Shown here in pieces: positions 15,162 through 23,875 of a stretch of 64,000 nucleotides of DNA (position 1 is the stretch's first letter; each line of letters starts with the position of its first letter). The notes beneath the pieces are model-generated. The model was not told the origin of the DNA. It saw only the letters and a list, made by a program, of their open reading frames with translations, and did no database searches. The DNA comes from JAGWBF01 sp963663025 (lineage in GTDB: Bacteria > Chloroflexota > Dehalococcoidia > Lucifugimonadales > JAGWBF01), in the NCBI GenBank assembly GCA_963663025.1, contig OY760073.1, positions 806,001-870,000 on the forward strand. Reading direction: 5' to 3'. The position numbers were made by a program, and so were the translations under genes.

Positions 15162-16922
15162 TCAACATTCGTCCGCGCTTTGCTTTTCGGGTTGCTCCTC
15201 TGGGGAACGGCCCGCTTCGTCCTCGGGCTCCTCCGGGGTTGGCTCGTAGGTGCGGAGCTGTGCGACCAGGGAGTCAACTTCCTGGATGTCCACCTCGTAT
15301 CTCAAAAGAGAGTGTCGAAGAATCTGCTGCCCACCCTCCATCTCGGGCCAGACCACTTTGTGTACTCCGATACGATTCAACGCTTCCGCATCTTCCTTCC
15401 AACGGACCCGAGCGACGATTTCCAACTGGGGATTGATTTCGAGGGCGCGCCTTGCAGTATCCCGGGCCGACCTGGTATCTCCCGTGGTAATAACCATCAT
15501 CCGTGCCCTGTCGATCCCGGCATGCTTCAAGCTGGCGCGGCTGGTGCTGGAGCCGTTCAGCACCAGGTATCCACTATCCAGACTCCGCTGGGCGACGTGG
15601 GGGTCCAGCTCGATAACCGAGAAGGGGATATCGTTCTCACGCAGCTCCTCCGCAACCAGAAGCCCGATGTTGCCCATACCGCACAACACGAGATGGGACG
15701 ACAGGTCGTCTATCCTGGATGCAACTGTACTCATGGCAGGACTGTACTCGCGGAACACGCTTGTTAGTCTCCCCAGTCTTTCCAAGCCCATCACCCCCCC
15801 GGAGAATACGAGGGGAGTCAATGCCATGGTTATGACGGTGGAGACGACGATTAACGTCAGGAAGTCCAGATCCACTATGTCCAGGAGATAGGCGGCGTCT
15901 GCCAGGAAAAAGCTGAACTCTCCAACCTGCATCATTCCCAGTCCCGTCAGCACGGCGGTGTAGGGGAGGTATCCGAATGCCTTCACCAGGCCTCCAATCA
16001 GGACCAGCTTCACGAGCATCACCGCTGAGACCACGATCAGTACCAAGCCAATATGGTCCACGACGTACCTGGGGTCTGTAAGCATACCCAGGGAAACGAA
16101 GAACACAGCAGCGAAGATGTCCCTCAGCGGTATCACTTCAGAGAGAGCCCGGCGTCCGAAGGGGGACTCGCTGAGGACCAGTCCGGCAGCGAAGGCTCCT
16201 ATGGCCAGGGTGAGGCCGAAAGCATCCGTTAGAGCGGCTGCGGCGAAGGTCAAAGCCACCACCGTCAGGATGAAGACCTCTCTGGAGCTCAGGATGGGGA
16301 CCCTGTCCAGCACCCAGGGGATCGCCCTGCCCCCCAGGACCACCATCAAGACCAGGATGACCGTAGCTTTGAGTACACCGAATCCCAGGTCCGACAGGGC
16401 TGTTCCCTCTCCGGTCAAGGAAGGAAGAATGGCGATCATGGGTATGAAAGCCAGGTCTTGCATGATCAAGATGCCCACCATCACCCTGCCATGAACGCTT
16501 CCAAGCTCTCCCCGATCGGCCAGGGTCTTGAGCACAACCATGGTGCTGCTAAGGGAGGCCACCATCCCGAAGACCAGAGCTTGCTGGTATGGCCAGCCCA
16601 GGTAGAGGGCCAAGGGATACATCAGGCCGATGGTAGCCAGCATCTGCACGAGGCCGCCCAGCACTATGACCCGTCCGGCCCTGCGCAGCTCCCTCAGGGA
16701 CACCTCGACGCCCACTTCGAATAGGAGAAGGACGACTCCAAACTCGGCAAGGGTGCGGACCTCTTCCAGGTTGCCGACGGCGCCTAGGACGTGGGGTCCT
16801 ACGATGGCTCCGGCGATGAGATAGCCCAGCAGAATCGGGAAGCGGAACTGGCGCGCAATTAGTCCTCCAGCAAAGCCGCTAGCAAGAACAATTACGATGT
16901 CCAGGAACAAAGAGCCGTGCAA
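15162..16922 (-). CDS. CPA2-family cation:proton antiporter with TrkA-N domain
   Basis: A 586-residue protein of the KefB/YbaL type. About 12 membrane segments occupy residues 1-380, with GYLIAGAIVGPHVLG near the start and LPLRD-like loops (VIPLRDIFAAVFFVSLGM). A cytoplasmic RCK/TrkA-N domain (LVLCGMGNIGLLVAEEL, about residues 412-428) would sense NAD(H) or nucleotides. The tail is acidic. It exchanges K+ or Na+ for protons. The start is TTG at 16922, which keeps the first membrane segment; a second TTG four codons later is possible. No clear ribosome site helps choose. Confidence 0.9.
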   Translation of the reverse strand: MHGSLFLDIVIVLASGFAGGLIARQFRFPILLGYLIAGAIVGPHVLGAVGNLEEVRTLAEFGVVLLLFEVGVEVSLRELRRAGRVIVLGGLVQMLATIGLMYPLALYLGWPYQQALVFGMVASLSSTMVVLKTLADRGELGSVHGRVMVGILIMQDLAFIPMIAILPSLTGEGTALSDLGFGVLKATVILVLMVVLGGRAIPWVLDRVPILSSREVFILTVVALTFAAAALTDAFGLTLAIGAFAAGLVLSESPFGRRALSEVIPLRDIFAAVFFVSLGMLTDPRYVVDHIGLVLIVVSAVMLVKLVLIGGLVKAFGYLPYTAVLTGLGMMQVGEFSFFLADAAYLLDIVDLDFLTLIVVSTVITMALTPLVFSGGVMGLERLGRLTSVFREYSPAMSTVASRIDDLSSHLVLCGMGNIGLLVAEELRENDIPFSVIELDPHVAQRSLDSGYLVLNGSSTSRASLKHAGIDRARMMVITTGDTRSARDTARRALEINPQLEIVARVRWKEDAEALNRIGVHKVVWPEMEGGQQILRHSLLRYEVDIQEVDSLVAQLRTYEPTPEEPEDEAGRSPEEQPEKQSADEC

Positions 16923-17090
16923 ATCGCCAAACTTTCAGAGTGTAGTGGTATCGAAGTGTGCAAATAGGCTCCGTATCAGGTTATCTTAGCAAGAGCTTGT
17001 ATAGCGATTAAATGGTTAGCACTAGGGGTTTCTCTGAAAATCAGCCTGTCAACGCTCCGGAACTCAGGAAACTTGTGGATGGAGGTGCCC

Positions 17091-17708
17091 ATGGAAACAG
17101 AAATCGGCTTGTTCGAAGCGATCGACAGCCAGAGGGCCATAAGGCTCTATAAGACCGACCCCGTTCCCCAGGAATTGATCGAGAGAGTGATCGAAGCCGC
17201 CATCCGTGCTCCCAGCAGCGGCAACCGGCAGAGGTGGGGCTTTGTCGTCGTCAGTGATCCGGACCTGAAGCTGCGAATCGCCGACTGCTACCGAAGAAAC
17301 ATCACCCCAGGGATAGTTTCGAACCGGCCACCGGAGGACCAGAAGATGTGGGACGAGACCAAGTACCTGGCGGACCACCTCCATGAGGTGCCGGTACTCA
17401 TCCTGGCCTGCATAGAGGATGACGGACGCTCCGACGATTTTGCCCGCGGAGCGACCATCTATCCGTCGGTGCAGAACATGCTCCTGGCAGCCCGTGCCCT
17501 TGGGTTGGGGAGCTGCCTCACAACGCGGCACAGAAAGCACGAGGCAGAGATTAAGGAGATGATGGGAATTCCCGAGAGCGTCCACATCGCATCGATGATC
17601 CCCCTGGGTTTTCCCGCCGAAGGGGCGAGGTACGGGCCCACTAGGCGCAGGCCCGCGACCGAGGTCACTTACTACGACCGGTGGGGCGCCGTGGCCGCCC
17701 AATGCTAG
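17091..17708 (+). CDS. Nitroreductase family protein
   Basis: A 205-residue FMN enzyme of the nitroreductase fold. Family marks are AIDSQRAIRLYKTDPVP at the N-terminus, the FMN-binding RAPSSGNRQRW, and LAARALGLGSCLTT in the middle. The start is ATG at 17091, five bases after GGAGG; an ATG at 17079 and a TTG at 17073 lie upstream in frame but overlap the ribosome site. Members reduce nitro groups, quinones or unsaturated bonds with NAD(P)H; the substrate is not evident. It stands alone between divergent and convergent neighbours. Confidence 0.88.
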   Translation: METEIGLFEAIDSQRAIRLYKTDPVPQELIERVIEAAIRAPSSGNRQRWGFVVVSDPDLKLRIADCYRRNITPGIVSNRPPEDQKMWDETKYLADHLHEVPVLILACIEDDGRSDDFARGATIYPSVQNMLLAARALGLGSCLTTRHRKHEAEIKEMMGIPESVHIASMIPLGFPAEGARYGPTRRRPATEVTYYDRWGAVAAQC

Positions 17709-17735
17709 CGATCGGGGGGGTTGAGGCGGTTGGGA

Positions 17736-19253
17736 TTAGCCCCTCGGTCGGTACTGGAGGGCTTCGGCAAGGTGCTCCGTCCTGATGATGTCGGACTTGC
17801 CCAGGTCGGCGATGGTCAAGGAGAGCTTAAGGACACGGTGGAAGGCTCGGGCTGAGAGGTTGTACTGGGTCATGGCGTTCCTCAGCAGGTGCATGGCTGA
17901 ATCCTCGGTGCGACAATACTTCCACACTTCTGCCGGTCCCATCTCTGCGTTGTAGTTGAATTCGGTGCCGTCGAAGCGGGCCTCTTGGATGTCCCTGGCC
18001 TCTTTGACCCTCGTGCGCACTGCCGACGACGGCTCGGAGTCATCCAGGCCCGCCAACTTCTCGTAGTCAACCGGCGGCACCTCGGTGAATATGTCCATGC
18101 GGTCCAAGAGGGGGCCGCTGATGCGCTTCTGGTACCTCGCGACCGCCCCGGCTGAGCAGACGCACTCCTTGATAGGGTGGGTGTAGTAACCACATGGGCA
18201 CGGATTCATGGCCCCCACCAAGGCAAAGTTGGCGGGGAAGGTGAGGGTGCCTCCCGCCCGGCTAATGGTCACCACCTTATCTTCGATGGGCTGGCGCAGG
18301 GCTTCCAGGGCCGAGTGCCCGAACTCGGGCAGCTCATCCAGGAACAGCACTCCCCTGTGGCTCAGGGTGATCTCACCCGGACGGGGTATTCTCCCGCCGC
18401 CGACGAGACCAGCGTTGGATATGGTGTAGTGGGGAGACCTGAAGGGCCGGTGGGATAGAAAGGGCCTGTCCGAGGGCAGGAGGCCGCTGACGCTGTATAT
18501 CTTGGTCACCTCCAGGGACTCCTGGAAGGTCATCTCGGGCATTACTGAGGGGAGGGAGCGGGCCAGCAGAGTCTTGCCGCTGCCGGGCGGGCCCGTCATC
18601 AGGATGTTGTGGCCTCCAGACGCCGCAACTTCCATCGCTCTCTTGGCGCTCTCCTGCCCCTTGATGTGGGAGAAGTCGATAGAGGCCTTGGGGCCATGCC
18701 CGTTCTCCATGGCTTTGGAGCCGTTGCAATAGGGAGAAATCATGGTGTCGCCCCGGAGATGGGAAACAAGCTGGGCCAGATTGTCGGCGGGGAGGATCGC
18801 CAGATCGTGAATCAACGATGCTTCGGTAGCATCGACCCTGGGGACAAATACGGTGTCGATCTGCTGGTCCATGGCCACAGACACCATGGGCAGCATGGCT
18901 GCGGTGTGGCGAAGGGTGCCGTCCAGGGCAAGCTCCCCCAAGAACAGGGCCGGCCCGTTGAATTCGGGCACCTGGCCGGAGCTCACAAGGATTCCCACGG
19001 CAATGGGGAGGTCGTAGGATGGCCCAGCCTTTCTCAGGTCGCCTGGGGCCAGGTTCACCGTGATCCTGCGCATGGGAAACTCGCAGCCGGAATTGCGAAT
19101 AGCAGCCCGTACCCTCTCCCGAGCTTCCTGTACGGCGGTGTCGGGCAGACCGACGATGTTGAAGGCGGGCAGGCCAGGGGCGATATCGACCTCAGCATCT
19201 ATAACAAAGCCATCCAGTCCAACCACGGCACATGTTCTTACTTTCGCCAGCAA
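17736..19253 (-). CDS. comM: YifB/ComM family Mg-chelatase-like AAA+ ATPase
   Basis: A 505-residue hexameric helicase-like ATPase. The N-terminal ChlI-like domain (VVGLDGFVIDAEVDI, GLPDTAVQEARERVRAAI) is followed by Walker A GPPGSGKT near residue 220, the AAA+ core with GVLFLDELPEF, a four-cysteine finger (CPCGYY...CVCS) and a C-terminal lid. ComM promotes branch migration during natural transformation in some bacteria; in most species its role is unproved. I chose TTG at 19253, eight bases after GGAGGGG, giving the usual start MLAKV; a GTG three codons upstream overlaps the ribosome site. Confidence 0.9.
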   Translation of the reverse strand: MLAKVRTCAVVGLDGFVIDAEVDIAPGLPAFNIVGLPDTAVQEARERVRAAIRNSGCEFPMRRITVNLAPGDLRKAGPSYDLPIAVGILVSSGQVPEFNGPALFLGELALDGTLRHTAAMLPMVSVAMDQQIDTVFVPRVDATEASLIHDLAILPADNLAQLVSHLRGDTMISPYCNGSKAMENGHGPKASIDFSHIKGQESAKRAMEVAASGGHNILMTGPPGSGKTLLARSLPSVMPEMTFQESLEVTKIYSVSGLLPSDRPFLSHRPFRSPHYTISNAGLVGGGRIPRPGEITLSHRGVLFLDELPEFGHSALEALRQPIEDKVVTISRAGGTLTFPANFALVGAMNPCPCGYYTHPIKECVCSAGAVARYQKRISGPLLDRMDIFTEVPPVDYEKLAGLDDSEPSSAVRTRVKEARDIQEARFDGTEFNYNAEMGPAEVWKYCRTEDSAMHLLRNAMTQYNLSARAFHRVLKLSLTIADLGKSDIIRTEHLAEALQYRPRG

Positions 19254-19344
19254 GCTGCACACCCCTCCGAATGCCGGGCTGGTTCTGGCTCAGCATTCCT
19301 ATGATTCCCCGGAAAATTAAATGTGGTTCGGTACATATGTTCTG

Positions 19345-19374
19345 ATAGTAGATATGCTTGAGTGAGGGCGTCAA
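19345..19374 (-). promoter_or_regulatory. Promoter of the YifB/ComM gene
   Basis: Minus-strand TTGACG (19374-19369) and TACTAT (19350-19345) are 18 bp apart, predicting a start near 19338, about 85 nt before the TTG start codon. Confidence 0.6.
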
Positions 19375-19494
19375 CAGCCCGTTGACAATGAGGACCGGCC
19401 GCGCGCACTTGAAGTCAAGCTGTGCGGGACGGACGTTGGGCTGGTTGATCAGTAAGGTGCGGGGTTGGGCCGGGGTTCTGAGATGGGAGGCTTT

Positions 19495-19524
19495 TTGCCT
19501 GCAGCATAGGCGTTGGGATAGAAT
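19495..19524 (+). promoter_or_regulatory. Possible promoter of tRNA-Gln
   Basis: TTGCCT (19495-19500) and TAGAAT (19519-19524), 18 bp apart, would start transcription near 19531, about 42 nt before the tRNA. The -35 is weak. Confidence 0.4.
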
Positions 19525-19572
19525 GAAGTTGTTCTGCGGCATCCCTCCCGGCTTCCAAAACCGTGGACGTAT

Positions 19573-19646
19573 TGCCCGGTGGTGTAGTGGTAGCACAGGG
19601 GACTTTGGATCCCCTGACCCTGGTTCGAATCCAGGCCGGGCAGCCA
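19573..19646 (+). tRNA. tRNA-Gln (anticodon TTG)
   Basis: A full cloverleaf is visible. The acceptor stem is 19573-19579 with 19636-19642 (7 bp). The anticodon stem GGGGA/TCCCC encloses CTTTGGA with anticodon TTG. The T-arm CCTGG-TTCGAAT-CCAGG is perfect. The discriminator is G19643 and CCA (19644-19646) is encoded. It lies about 155 nt upstream of glutamine synthetase, a neat functional neighbour for a glutamine tRNA, though this may be chance. Confidence 0.95.
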
Positions 19647-19799
19647 GAGCCTGGAATTCAACCGAGACAACTGCATCCAATGGGGTGTCTCCCCGGATAT
19701 CAGCGAAGCCCTAGCATACTTTGCTGTGTTGTATAATGCCGGAAGAACCTGTTGTTAAGAGGCCATATTAGACAATCCTATAGGGAGGGAGACTTTAGC

Positions 19800-20801
19800 A
19801 TGGGCAACGTTAGGGCGGAATACATCTGGATCGATGGGACCATACCCACACCCAAACTGCGTTCCAAGACGAAGATTCTCGAAGACGGTGAGGAACCGCC
19901 TGTATGGGCTTTTGACGGTTCCAGCACCAACCAGGCTGCCGGGGAAACCTCGGACTGCGTCCTGAGGCCCGTGTTCCAGTGCCACGACCCGATTCGCGGC
20001 GGGAACAGCATCCTCGTGATGAATGAAGTGCTCTTCCCTGACATGAGCCCCCATCCGACAAACACCAGGGCTGCTTGCGAGGAAGCGGCCGGCAAGTACG
20101 CTTCCCACGAGATGATCTTCGGCATCGAGCAGGAGTACACCTTCTTCAAAGGGTCTCGACCACTGGGGTTCCCTGACGCCGGCTATCCCGCCCCCCAAGG
20201 CGGGTACTACTGCGGAGTCGGCGCCGACGAGGTGTTCGGGCGCGACGTTGTGGAGAAGCACCTGGACATCTGCCTGGAAGCCGCCTTGGACGTCTCGGGA
20301 ATCAACGGCGAGGTGATGCCGGGACAGTGGGAGTTCCAGATCGGGCCTCTCCCGGCCCTGGAGGTTAGCGATCAGCTATGGGTAGGTCGCTGGCTTCTGT
20401 ACCGCGTGGCCGAGGACTACGGCATCAACGCCACCCTGTACCCAAAGCCTGCCCGAGGAGACTGGAACGGTGCCGGGGCACACACTAACTTCTCAACGAA
20501 AGAGATGCGGAATAGCTACCAGGCCTGCATCGACGCCGCCGAAGCCCTGCGCAACAGGCATGACCTCCACATCGCCAACTACGGGGCCGGCATAGAGGAG
20601 AGGCTTACCGGCCGCCACGAGACCTGCTCCTACAGGGAGTTCCGTTACGGTGTCTCGGACAGGGGCGCTTCGGTACGAATTCCTTGGCAGGTCGAGCGAG
20701 ACCAGAAGGGTTACATCGAGGACCGACGTCCCAACGCCAACATGGACCCCTACGTGGTGACGCGCCTGATCCTGGAGACTGTGGCGGGCGGCGTCGCCTA
20801 G
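19800..20801 (+). CDS. glnII: Glutamine synthetase type II (eukaryotic-like)
   Basis: A 333-residue GSII enzyme that makes glutamine from glutamate, ammonia and ATP. Marks of the short GSII form are EYIWIDGT, WAFDGSSTNQA, the metal-ligand segment FGIEQEYTFF, GEVMPGQWEFQIGP, GAGAHTNFST and SVRIPWQV. It lacks the C-terminal adenylylation tyrosine region of GSI, so regulation by GlnE is not expected. ATG at 19800 has GGGAGGGAG about 9 nt upstream. A TATAAT at 19732-19737 may be its -10 but no good -35 matches. GSII in bacteria is known from rhizobia, actinomycetes and scattered other lineages. Confidence 0.94.
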   Translation: MGNVRAEYIWIDGTIPTPKLRSKTKILEDGEEPPVWAFDGSSTNQAAGETSDCVLRPVFQCHDPIRGGNSILVMNEVLFPDMSPHPTNTRAACEEAAGKYASHEMIFGIEQEYTFFKGSRPLGFPDAGYPAPQGGYYCGVGADEVFGRDVVEKHLDICLEAALDVSGINGEVMPGQWEFQIGPLPALEVSDQLWVGRWLLYRVAEDYGINATLYPKPARGDWNGAGAHTNFSTKEMRNSYQACIDAAEALRNRHDLHIANYGAGIEERLTGRHETCSYREFRYGVSDRGASVRIPWQVERDQKGYIEDRRPNANMDPYVVTRLILETVAGGVA

Positions 20802-20864
20802 TTTTGTGAGACGTTTCCGGCCCTTCGACCAAGGAGCGCAGGGCCGGCCAACAGAGGATCTATT

Positions 20865-20898
20865 GCTATGGGCTACGCTCTAAAGCGTAGCCCATAGC
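20865..20898 (+). terminator. Perfect 15-bp hairpin after glutamine synthetase
   Basis: Arms 20865-20879 and 20884-20898 pair without mismatch around a CTAA loop, 63 nt past the stop codon. There is no T-run, so it may act as an mRNA 3' stabiliser, a factor-dependent terminator or a protein-binding palindrome. Confidence 0.55.
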
Positions 20899-20972
20899 TT
20901 GTAGAGAATCCGGGCAGAAGTAAGGATGTTGGATATGGCAGGTCAGAACTGTTCGGCGGACAGGGTGCGAGC

Positions 20973-21149
20973 ATGGAGCTGCTGATCCCCTTTGTTCTGA
21001 CCGTTGTCGCTCTCATTGTCCTCATCAGGAACCCAGGCTGGTACTCCCGCTGGGAGATCGAGCCCTGGCTGTTCAAGTGGGTGCTGGGCGCCGTGATAGT
21101 GGTCTACGCCGTTGCCTTCGTGCTTTCCTTCACCCCGCTGTTCGATTGA
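20973..21149 (+). CDS. Small two-helix membrane protein (58 residues)
   Basis: ATG at 20973 opens a 58-codon frame ending in TGA. It predicts one hydrophobic segment at residues 3-18, a short charged, Trp-rich loop (NPGWYSRWEIEPW) and a second segment at residues 36-53, ending in FTPLFD. The composition is typical of a real membrane protein rather than a chance frame. AGGGTG lies 7 nt upstream. Function unknown. It sits between the GS terminator-like hairpin and the convergent Rieske gene. Confidence 0.6.
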   Translation: MELLIPFVLTVVALIVLIRNPGWYSRWEIEPWLFKWVLGAVIVVYAVAFVLSFTPLFD

Positions 21150-21188
21150 AGCCGGTCCAATCAGCGTTGCAGGGGTCGTGAGAGAAGC

Positions 21189-22457
21189 CTAGCGCGAAAC
21201 CGAGTCCGGGTACATGTCTGGCAACATTTGGTCCCTCCATCTGGCACCTTTGGGCATGATGCGGTCCAGGGCCCGAAGCTTGTAGTACGCTGACCGCGCT
21301 CCCGGAGGGTCCCCGCCGTCGGAAACAGTTCGTACCGCTTCCAAAAGTAGCTTCCGGAGCTGGACTATGGTGAGGTCGCTGGGAGTTAAGTACTCCCTGG
21401 TCCTGTCCACGACGACCCCCATCATCTCCTGGACGGCCTGGTCCTGGTTGTTCACACCCTCGATGCCGGTGAAGTTCTCGTTCTTCTGCATCACCCTGTC
21501 GATCAGGTACTCGTTTTCCTTGTTTCGGATACTGCGGAAATCGTCCTGAAGTTGGCCCGCGCCTCTACCCAGGCGAGTCTCCACCATATCCCACTCGTCG
21601 AAGGGGTCTCCATTAGTGCTGTAGGCCCAGTTGTACACCATGCAGTTGTCGTCATCCATGGGCACCCAGATGTGTCCCGTGGTGTAGGGAGTGACTGTGT
21701 TCTCACCGGGACGGAACTGGTGAAAGGGCATGACGAAGTGGTATGTGCGGACGAATATCTCATCGTCGCCGAAGGACCTTATGCCGGCGTACCGATAGCC
21801 ATAATCGGTAGCGTCCACCTCCACTACCGGGGGACCGGCCTTAGCAAAGGTGGAGTTCGGAGCGTAGCCGCCCTTGGTGGTGTTGGCGGTGAAGTTCCGG
21901 TGGAGGATTGGCACATGGGCAGTGTCCACCCCGCCCTCCAGGGCCTGAAGCCAGTTGCACTCCTGCCAGTTCTTGGAGACGCCTCTCTGCGCCTCGGACA
22001 CTTGAGTCCACTCGAAGGTGGGCTCCGGGGGTCGGAGGTCTGGCGGGCCCATGTATGCCCAGATGATCCCGCCCATCTCCACAGTGGGGTAGGCGGTTAT
22101 GCGCACCTCGTCGCGCAGGCGGCTCTCCGCCGGTTCGTTCATCATATCCACGCAGCGGCCGTCCACGTCGTACTTCCACCCGTGATATACGCAGCGGATG
22201 CCGCGCTCTTCGTTTCTGCCCAGCCAGAGGGATGTGCGCCTGTGGGCGCAGAACTCGTCCACCAAGCCCACCCTGCCCTGGGTATCCCGGAAAGCCAGCA
22301 GGTCTTCGCCCAGCAGCCTGACCCTTACAGGTGGGCCGTCGGCTTCGGCGAGTTCCGATGACAACAGGGCCGGCATCCAGTAGCGGCGAAGGGTCTCCCC
22401 CATGGGAGTGTCCGGACCTGTGCGCGTGAGCAGCTCGTTGTCGGAGTGGCTGAGCAT
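21189..22457 (-). CDS. Rieske non-heme iron oxygenase, alpha subunit (phthalate dioxygenase-like)
   Basis: A 422-residue ring-hydroxylating or demethylating oxygenase. The Rieske [2Fe-2S] ligands are C70/H72 and C89/H92. The mononuclear iron ligands fit D178-x2-H181-x4-H186 in GGVDTAHVPILHRN. ATG at 22457 is preceded by AGGGGGAA. The closest groups act on phthalate, vanillate or similar aromatics with O2 and need a separate reductase, which is not beside it. Its presence indicates that molecular oxygen is used by this organism. It lies 28 nt after the cytidylyltransferase gene on the same strand, an unusual pairing. Confidence 0.9.
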   Translation of the reverse strand: MLSHSDNELLTRTGPDTPMGETLRRYWMPALLSSELAEADGPPVRVRLLGEDLLAFRDTQGRVGLVDEFCAHRRTSLWLGRNEERGIRCVYHGWKYDVDGRCVDMMNEPAESRLRDEVRITAYPTVEMGGIIWAYMGPPDLRPPEPTFEWTQVSEAQRGVSKNWQECNWLQALEGGVDTAHVPILHRNFTANTTKGGYAPNSTFAKAGPPVVEVDATDYGYRYAGIRSFGDDEIFVRTYHFVMPFHQFRPGENTVTPYTTGHIWVPMDDDNCMVYNWAYSTNGDPFDEWDMVETRLGRGAGQLQDDFRSIRNKENEYLIDRVMQKNENFTGIEGVNNQDQAVQEMMGVVVDRTREYLTPSDLTIVQLRKLLLEAVRTVSDGGDPPGARSAYYKLRALDRIMPKGARWRDQMLPDMYPDSVSR

Positions 22458-22485
22458 GGTTCCCCCTGGTGGAGGGCGGCGGGTT

Positions 22486-23220
22486 CTAGCTGCCGCCTTT
22501 ATCCTGCAAAATGAGGCCGTACAGGGCTTCCGCTACCCTCAGGTGTTCGGGCTCGTCGATGTCAACCGACCTCTCCCGGGGAATGCGGTAGCCGGCCAGC
22601 CGGGGCACGATGTAGGAGTTCTTTTCCCGCAGGAGGTCGCTGCGGATCATGTAGAAGTAACCGGAAGGTACCTCGTAGTCGCGCAGCTTGGTCTGCAGCC
22701 CTGAGACGCCGGGGTGGGTGCGCCTGATGAACCGCCCCGCCCGGTAATAGGAATGCAAAGGGTGCTCGTAGAAGTTGGTAACAGCAATGCACCCGTTTGC
22801 CCGCTGGTCCTGAAACATCTTCCAGCCCCCGCGAATATCCTCGGGCAGCATGAGGGCCGCGGTCGGGTACATAACGCTGACGGCGTCGTAGTTCTTGCCC
22901 TGCTTGGCAAGCTGGTCCAGGGCGTCAATGGCGGCAGCCGTTGCCGGAGCGTCATCGGTCGCGAGATGGGCCGGGCGGTCCAGGACTACTGCGCCGGCGG
23001 CCCTGGAAATCTCCGCGATCTCCGGGTCTTCGGTGGAGACGTAAACCGCATCGAAGATCCCGCTGTCCCGGGCAGCATCGATCACGTAGCAGATTACCGG
23101 CCTGCCCCGCAGCAGGGCGATGTTCTTCCTGGGGACCCGCCTTGAGATGCCCTTGGCGGGAATAAAGCCCATGGGATACACAGGCGGGGGAGATGGGGAC
23201 CGTCTTCGTTCCGGGCTCAT
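22486..23220 (-). CDS. Acylneuraminate cytidylyltransferase-like protein (NeuA/PseF family)
   Basis: A 244-residue nucleotidyltransferase. The N-terminal FIPAKGISRRVPRKNI is the signature loop of CMP-sugar synthetases; YVSTEDPEIAEIS, LQPT-like VMYPTAALMLPEDI and the terminal SVDIDEPEHLRVAE follow family order. It would activate a nonulosonic or similar acidic sugar with CTP. The start is ATG at 23220, 4 nt after GGGGTGAT; a GTG at 23229 is an alternative. No sialic acid synthase is near, so the substrate is uncertain. Confidence 0.85.
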   Translation of the reverse strand: MSPERRRSPSPPPVYPMGFIPAKGISRRVPRKNIALLRGRPVICYVIDAARDSGIFDAVYVSTEDPEIAEISRAAGAVVLDRPAHLATDDAPATAAAIDALDQLAKQGKNYDAVSVMYPTAALMLPEDIRGGWKMFQDQRANGCIAVTNFYEHPLHSYYRAGRFIRRTHPGVSGLQTKLRDYEVPSGYFYMIRSDLLREKNSYIVPRLAGYRIPRERSVDIDEPEHLRVAEALYGLILQDKGGS

Positions 23221-23267
23221 TACTATCACCCCTTACAATTGATTAGTTGCGTAAGCTAGCCGTTCCC

Positions 23268-23657
23268 TTACAGGATTGCGGCTACCTCCACTTCCACCAG
23301 CAGGTCGGGCGCGGCCAGTCCGGCAACGACAAGCGTGGTGCTCGTCGGGAGGCCGTCGGCAGGCATATCTTCCTGGCGTGCCCGGCGCACCTCTGCGAGG
23401 TTTTCAGCGCCCACCACGTAGGTCGTGGTCCTTACGATGTCCCGGGTCGAGCCACCGACGGATGCCAGGGCTTTCTCGATGTTGGACCACACCTCCCGGA
23501 CCTGGGCCGCGGGGTCGTTGGGGTGCAGGGTCTTCCCTTCCATGTCCCGGGATACCTGGCCGGCGATGAACACATGGTTGCCCACTTTAACAACATGGTG
23601 GTACATGTTGGCGGGAGGCGGGCAAATGTCGGGCGGGTTAATGTAGTCACGTTCCAT
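23268..23657 (-). CDS. RidA/YjgF/UK114 family protein
   Basis: A 129-residue trimeric protein of the Rid family. Members hydrolyse reactive enamine/imine intermediates of amino-acid metabolism, and relatives act in pyrimidine or aromatic breakdown. Family marks are VKVGNHVFIAGQVSRD, QVREVWSNIEKALASVG, and the C-terminal TLVVAGLAAPDLLVEVEVAAI. The conserved arginine that binds carboxylates in true RidA would lie in the RARQEDMP stretch, but the usual R-x-A context differs, so deaminase activity is not assured. ATG at 23657 with AAGGAGAT upstream. It is the first of a minus-strand series leading into the cytidylyltransferase. Confidence 0.86.
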   Translation of the reverse strand: MERDYINPPDICPPPANMYHHVVKVGNHVFIAGQVSRDMEGKTLHPNDPAAQVREVWSNIEKALASVGGSTRDIVRTTTYVVGAENLAEVRRARQEDMPADGLPTSTTLVVAGLAAPDLLVEVEVAAIL

Positions 23658-23875
23658 GGGTATCTCCTTACAGTAGTGCTACCGTCTTAGGATGATAACC
23701 CGTTCACTTGTAGCTGTCCAATGAGAGTAGCAGGATGGGAGGCTGAGTTCTTCCCTTCCTTGACGCTGAAAATAGGCGCACCTACAATCGGCCCAAATCA
23801 CGTATCCGGCTTTCCTCGTCACCCGATGGAGACCCGGGCTTTTGTCCTACTTTTCCGCAGAACCTGGGAGGAGAT

